DNA of 64,000 nucleotides from Pyricularia pennisetigena (Eukaryota > Ascomycota > Sordariomycetes > Magnaporthales > Pyriculariaceae), in assembly GCF_004337985.1 (NCBI RefSeq), contig NC_043742.1:6629898-6693897 (forward strand), in the 5' to 3' direction. The notes beneath the pieces were generated by a model. The model saw only the letters and a list, made by a program, of their open reading frames with translations. It searched no databases and was not told where the DNA came from. Below, in pieces: positions 63,916 to 64,000 of this stretch (positions are counted from its first letter, which is position 1; each line of letters starts with the position of its first letter). The position numbers and the translations under genes are program-made.

Positions 63916-64000
63916 GATGAAGGAAGAAAGAGAGGGGGAGAAGAGAGGAGAGGAGGGGAGGAGGAGGAGGAGGAGGATAAAAAAGGCCGGTAAGGGTGTG
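63916..64000. other. 5' flank of the phosducin-like gene, window edge
   Basis: 85 bp of G/A-rich repeat (AGGAGG units on the + strand, C/T-rich in the sense strand) immediately upstream of the ATG. Consistent with a pyrimidine-rich 5' leader. Confidence 0.5.

Overview
The window is nuclear DNA of a filamentous ascomycete, most likely a sordariomycete; a Magnaporthales-like source is possible, but I cannot fix the order. The grounds are short GT-AG introns (about 50-200 nt) with CTAAC-type branch sites, compact genes with long A/T-rich spacers, and a gene set (Drs2, Lag1, Hmt1-type ABC, Cdc48, Kti12, Use1, Lcb2, Ste50, phosducin-like) whose protein sequences look ascomycete. I find 20 well-supported protein genes plus one doubtful secreted-protein gene. 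I see no rRNA or tRNA gene, no transposon and no CRISPR array.

Layout: 1-513 is an almost pure A tract at the edge. 2.1-6.5 kb (-) Drs2-type P4-ATPase flippase. 7.8-8.4 kb (+) CRIPT. 8.5-9.0 kb (-) a small secreted protein resembling a degenerate ADP-ribosyltransferase. 9.7-11.2 kb (-) ENT nucleoside transporter. 12.4-14.3 kb (+) a polytopic membrane protein with AT-hooks. 16.4-16.9 kb (+) a small Ser-rich protein. 17.8-18.6 kb (+) Ecm15/thiamine-binding fold protein. 18.9-20.5 kb (-) CCDC47-like ER protein. 22.2-23.7 kb (+) ceramide synthase. 24.8-28.0 kb (-) Hmt1/ABCB6-like transporter. 28.0-35.0 kb holds no gene I can support. 35.0-37.9 kb (+) Cdc48. 38.9-39.4 kb (-) small hypothetical. 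40.5-41.5 kb (+) Kti12. 41.8-43.0 kb (+) Use1 SNARE. 43.6-46.0 kb (-) acetoacetyl-CoA synthetase. 49.2-51.2 kb (+) serine palmitoyltransferase Lcb2. 52.4-54.2 kb (+) DUF4211-like protein. 56.6-58.3 kb (+) Ste50 adaptor. 60.7-62.2 kb (+) uncharacterised coiled-coil protein. 62.9-63.9 kb (-) phosducin-like protein.

The genes do not form an operon or an evident biosynthetic cluster. Several share themes: membrane-lipid and ER biology (Drs2, CCDC47, Lag1, Lcb2, Use1, with Cdc48 as the ER-associated degradation motor) and G-protein/MAPK signalling (Ste50 and phosducin-like, about 4.6 kb apart). Two sphingolipid genes, the first enzyme (Lcb2) and ceramide synthase (Lag1), lie about 25 kb apart. I did not find a convincing new multi-gene system. 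The least explained items are the AT-hook membrane protein, the ADP-ribosyltransferase-like secreted protein, long homopolymer tracts inside introns, a possible intron splitting the Kti12 start from its body, and the 7-kb gene-free stretch.
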